From assembly GCA_947627155.1 (NCBI GenBank), contig CANQUX010000001.1:1-64000 (forward strand): 64,000 nt of DNA. The letters are read 5' to 3'. The notes below the pieces were generated by a model. It ran no database searches, was not told the DNA's origin, and was given only the letters and a program-made list of their open reading frames with translations. Every line of letters starts with the position of its first letter. The stretch's first letter is position 1. This DNA comes from an uncultured Alphaproteobacteria bacterium. Its GTDB lineage: Bacteria; Pseudomonadota; Alphaproteobacteria; CAAHEQ01; UBA3637. The position numbers and the translations under genes are program-made. This document shows, piece after piece, positions 62,072 to 64,000 of the stretch.

Positions 62072-62434
62072 TTATGCGAAAATATGCCACAAAATGAAAG
62101 TCCATGATAAAATCAATTGAATTAAAGCCGTTAAAACCAAAGCGCTGCCGATATCTTTTGCCCGCTTTGACAACGGATGCCACTCTTTTGAAATTCTGTC
62201 AACTGTCGTTTCAATGGCGGTATTTGCCAATTCGCACGCCCAGACAAAGAAAACGGGATAAATCAATAAAATTTTTTCAATGAGAGAAACGGGCATGAAA
62301 AGCGCAATAAGCAATAACGGTATGCAAAGGCAAATTTCCGATCGAAAAGCGCATTGCGTTTGATAAACGGCATTAAAACCGGATAAGGCATTTTTTAAAT
62401 TGCCGTAGAGATGTTTTAAAGACATTTTTTGCAT
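62072..62434 (-). CDS. dgkA: Diacylglycerol kinase
   Basis: ELANTAIETTVDRISKEWHPLSKRAKDIGSALVL. Confidence 0.93.
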   Translation of the reverse strand: MQKMSLKHLYGNLKNALSGFNAVYQTQCAFRSEICLCIPLLLIALFMPVSLIEKILLIYPVFFVWACELANTAIETTVDRISKEWHPLSKRAKDIGSALVLTALIQLILSWTFILWHIFA

Positions 62435-62569
62435 TTGGTTTCACCTTTTTTTATTATATAGGGTTTGAATGAAACGGATTTCAAATCTTTTTATCGGCGT
62501 TCATGCTTTTTTTCTTGCTATTTACAAAAATTAGATTAGAATAAAAAAAATAATCTGTAAAGGAAAAAT

Positions 62570-63151
62570 ATGCGTTTAAGAAATTTATTTGCCGTTGTTT
62601 CTTGTGTGTTTTTAATCGGTTGTGCGCAGCAATCGGTTGTTGTCGAGCCGGATTCGGTTCCAAAAGTCGAAAAAACGGAACCGCTTGTTTGTCCGCCCGT
62701 GAAGAAAGAACAAACGCTGGCTCAAAAAGCAAAGGAAAGTTATTCGTTGGGTATTATCGGGGAAGTGGAGCCTGTTCGCTTTCCACCGATGAAAGGCGCT
62801 TTATTGGCGCGAATTGATACGGGAGCCGCCGGTTCCTCCGTTTATGCGCAAAATGTTCAGGCATTTGAGCGAGAAGGGAAAAAATGGGTTTCGTTTGATA
62901 TTGTTAATCCCAAAACGGGTGAAAAACATCATTTCGAAAAACGACTCTATAAGCAAATTACCATTAAACGGCAATTGGAAAACGAAGGCAGATATGTTGT
63001 GATGATGATGCTTCGTATCGGAAAAGAAAAACTCAATATCCCGTTTTCTTTATCCAATCGAGAGCGTTTCGATTATCCGGTTTTAATCGGACGAAACGTT
63101 ATTAAGGGGCGGGCAATTGTTGATCCGAGTTTATCGAGAACACTTTATTAA
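62570..63151 (+). CDS. Retropepsin-like putative zinc protease family lipoprotein (PF05618-like)
   Basis: LIGCAQQ lipobox; LGIIGEVEPVRFPPMKGALLARIDTGAAGSSVYAQNVQ; DYPVLIGRNVIKGRAIVDPSLS. Confidence 0.85.
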   Translation: MRLRNLFAVVSCVFLIGCAQQSVVVEPDSVPKVEKTEPLVCPPVKKEQTLAQKAKESYSLGIIGEVEPVRFPPMKGALLARIDTGAAGSSVYAQNVQAFEREGKKWVSFDIVNPKTGEKHHFEKRLYKQITIKRQLENEGRYVVMMMLRIGKEKLNIPFSLSNRERFDYPVLIGRNVIKGRAIVDPSLSRTLY

Positions 63152-63168
63152 ATTTTAAGGAGACTTAA

Positions 63169-64000
63169 ATGAAACGCCGATTTTTGTCCGTTCGCTTTTT
63201 TTTAAGCTTGGGACTTCTCTTTTCCGTTCTTTTTTCAGCATGGAGCATTTATTACAAAACGCAGGATTGGGGATTTAATTTACGTCCCAACCAAAAAATA
63301 CCCGTTTGGACAATCGAATCGCATTTAACGTTTCAACCGACCGGTAAACCCGTGGAAGTTTCTTTTGCCCGACCCGACGGAACGGGCAATTACAAAATTT
63401 TAGATGAAACGGTGATTGCCAAAGGCTATGAAATCAAAAAAGAAAAAAATAAATTTGTGATTAAGGGCAAAGATAAAAAGAAGCAACAAAATATTTATTA
63501 TCGTATTTTGGTTTACGATACCATGAAAAGCAAAGGAAAAACAAAAGCTGTTAATAAACCCGAAAAGCCGGCTCTTCCGTCTTTTTCCGATGATGATGTG
63601 ATTTTGGCAAAGGAAGTTTTGTTGAAAGCCAAAGAAGAAAAAGGCGATATTGTTCAAAATTTAATTCGCTTGTTGAATGATTCGGAACCGAATGAAGCCG
63701 TATTGGCTTTCAGCCCCGAGCGAAAAAGTACGTTGGAAACGGCTCAAATTATTGTTGATTTATTGGCGCTGGAGGGAATTCCCGCGCGGCTTATTCGCGG
63801 CATTGTTTTGGCGGAGGGCAAGAAAACCAGTAAAACCGATGTGTTGTTGGAAGCTTATCAGGCCGAAAGCAAGCGGTGGTTAACATATCATGTTCGCACG
63901 GGTGAATACGGCATTCCCGAATCGTTTATTGTGTTGCGGCGCGGCGATGATTCGTTGGTTGATGTTGTGGGCGGGGTTGATTCGCAAACAAAATATTCTG
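63169..64000 (+). CDS. Inactive-transglutaminase / 7TM-type membrane protein (truncated by window end)
   Basis: Open from ATG 63169 to window edge; N-terminal TM; order zinc-protease-like then transglutaminase-like; absent from supplied ORF track because it runs off the end. Confidence 0.65.
   Translation, partial: MKRRFLSVRFFLSLGLLFSVLFSAWSIYYKTQDWGFNLRPNQKIPVWTIESHLTFQPTGKPVEVSFARPDGTGNYKILDETVIAKGYEIKKEKNKFVIKGKDKKKQQNIYYRILVYDTMKSKGKTKAVNKPEKPALPSFSDDDVILAKEVLLKAKEEKGDIVQNLIRLLNDSEPNEAVLAFSPERKSTLETAQIIVDLLALEGIPARLIRGIVLAEGKKTSKTDVLLEAYQAESKRWLTYHVRTGEYGIPESFIVLRRGDDSLVDVVGGVDSQTKYS

Overview
AT-rich bacterial chromosomal window, probably from an alphaproteobacterium: it carries both a CcrM-like methyltransferase and a GcrA-like regulator, plus RecO/Era/Rnc/LepB, Tgt, PolA, AsmA and Mla genes. 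Most of it is housekeeping: an RND efflux operon, a TolC-MacA-MacB type operon, DNA repair and lipid-transport genes. The accessory layer is more interesting. Five pilin-like genes share the N-terminus GRSMVEM[LI]GV(L/I)AI, and three of them are long, Cys-rich and carry a putative C-type-lectin-like C-terminus. Every one has upstream a ~170-190 bp element bounded by ~28-37 bp inverted repeats. Two of the long pilins also have, beyond that element, a ~200 nt apparently structured RNA gene on the minus strand, with a TTGACA-N17-TATACT/TATTCT promoter, an intrinsic terminator and helices that covary between the copies. Clusters of hairpin-forming REP-like repeats adjoin these modules. Two long pilins end in C-terminal segments differing mainly at NNY-type codons between invariant blocks and followed by a shared GC-rich hairpin, which resembles a diversity-generating retroelement target; no RT or template repeat was recognised in the window. 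GT6 (ABO/alpha-Gal-like) and GT52/sialyltransferase-like genes are interleaved with the pilins. A separate, unassigned ~220 nt structured RNA lies at ~27.0-27.2 kb. All calls are by eye, with no database search.
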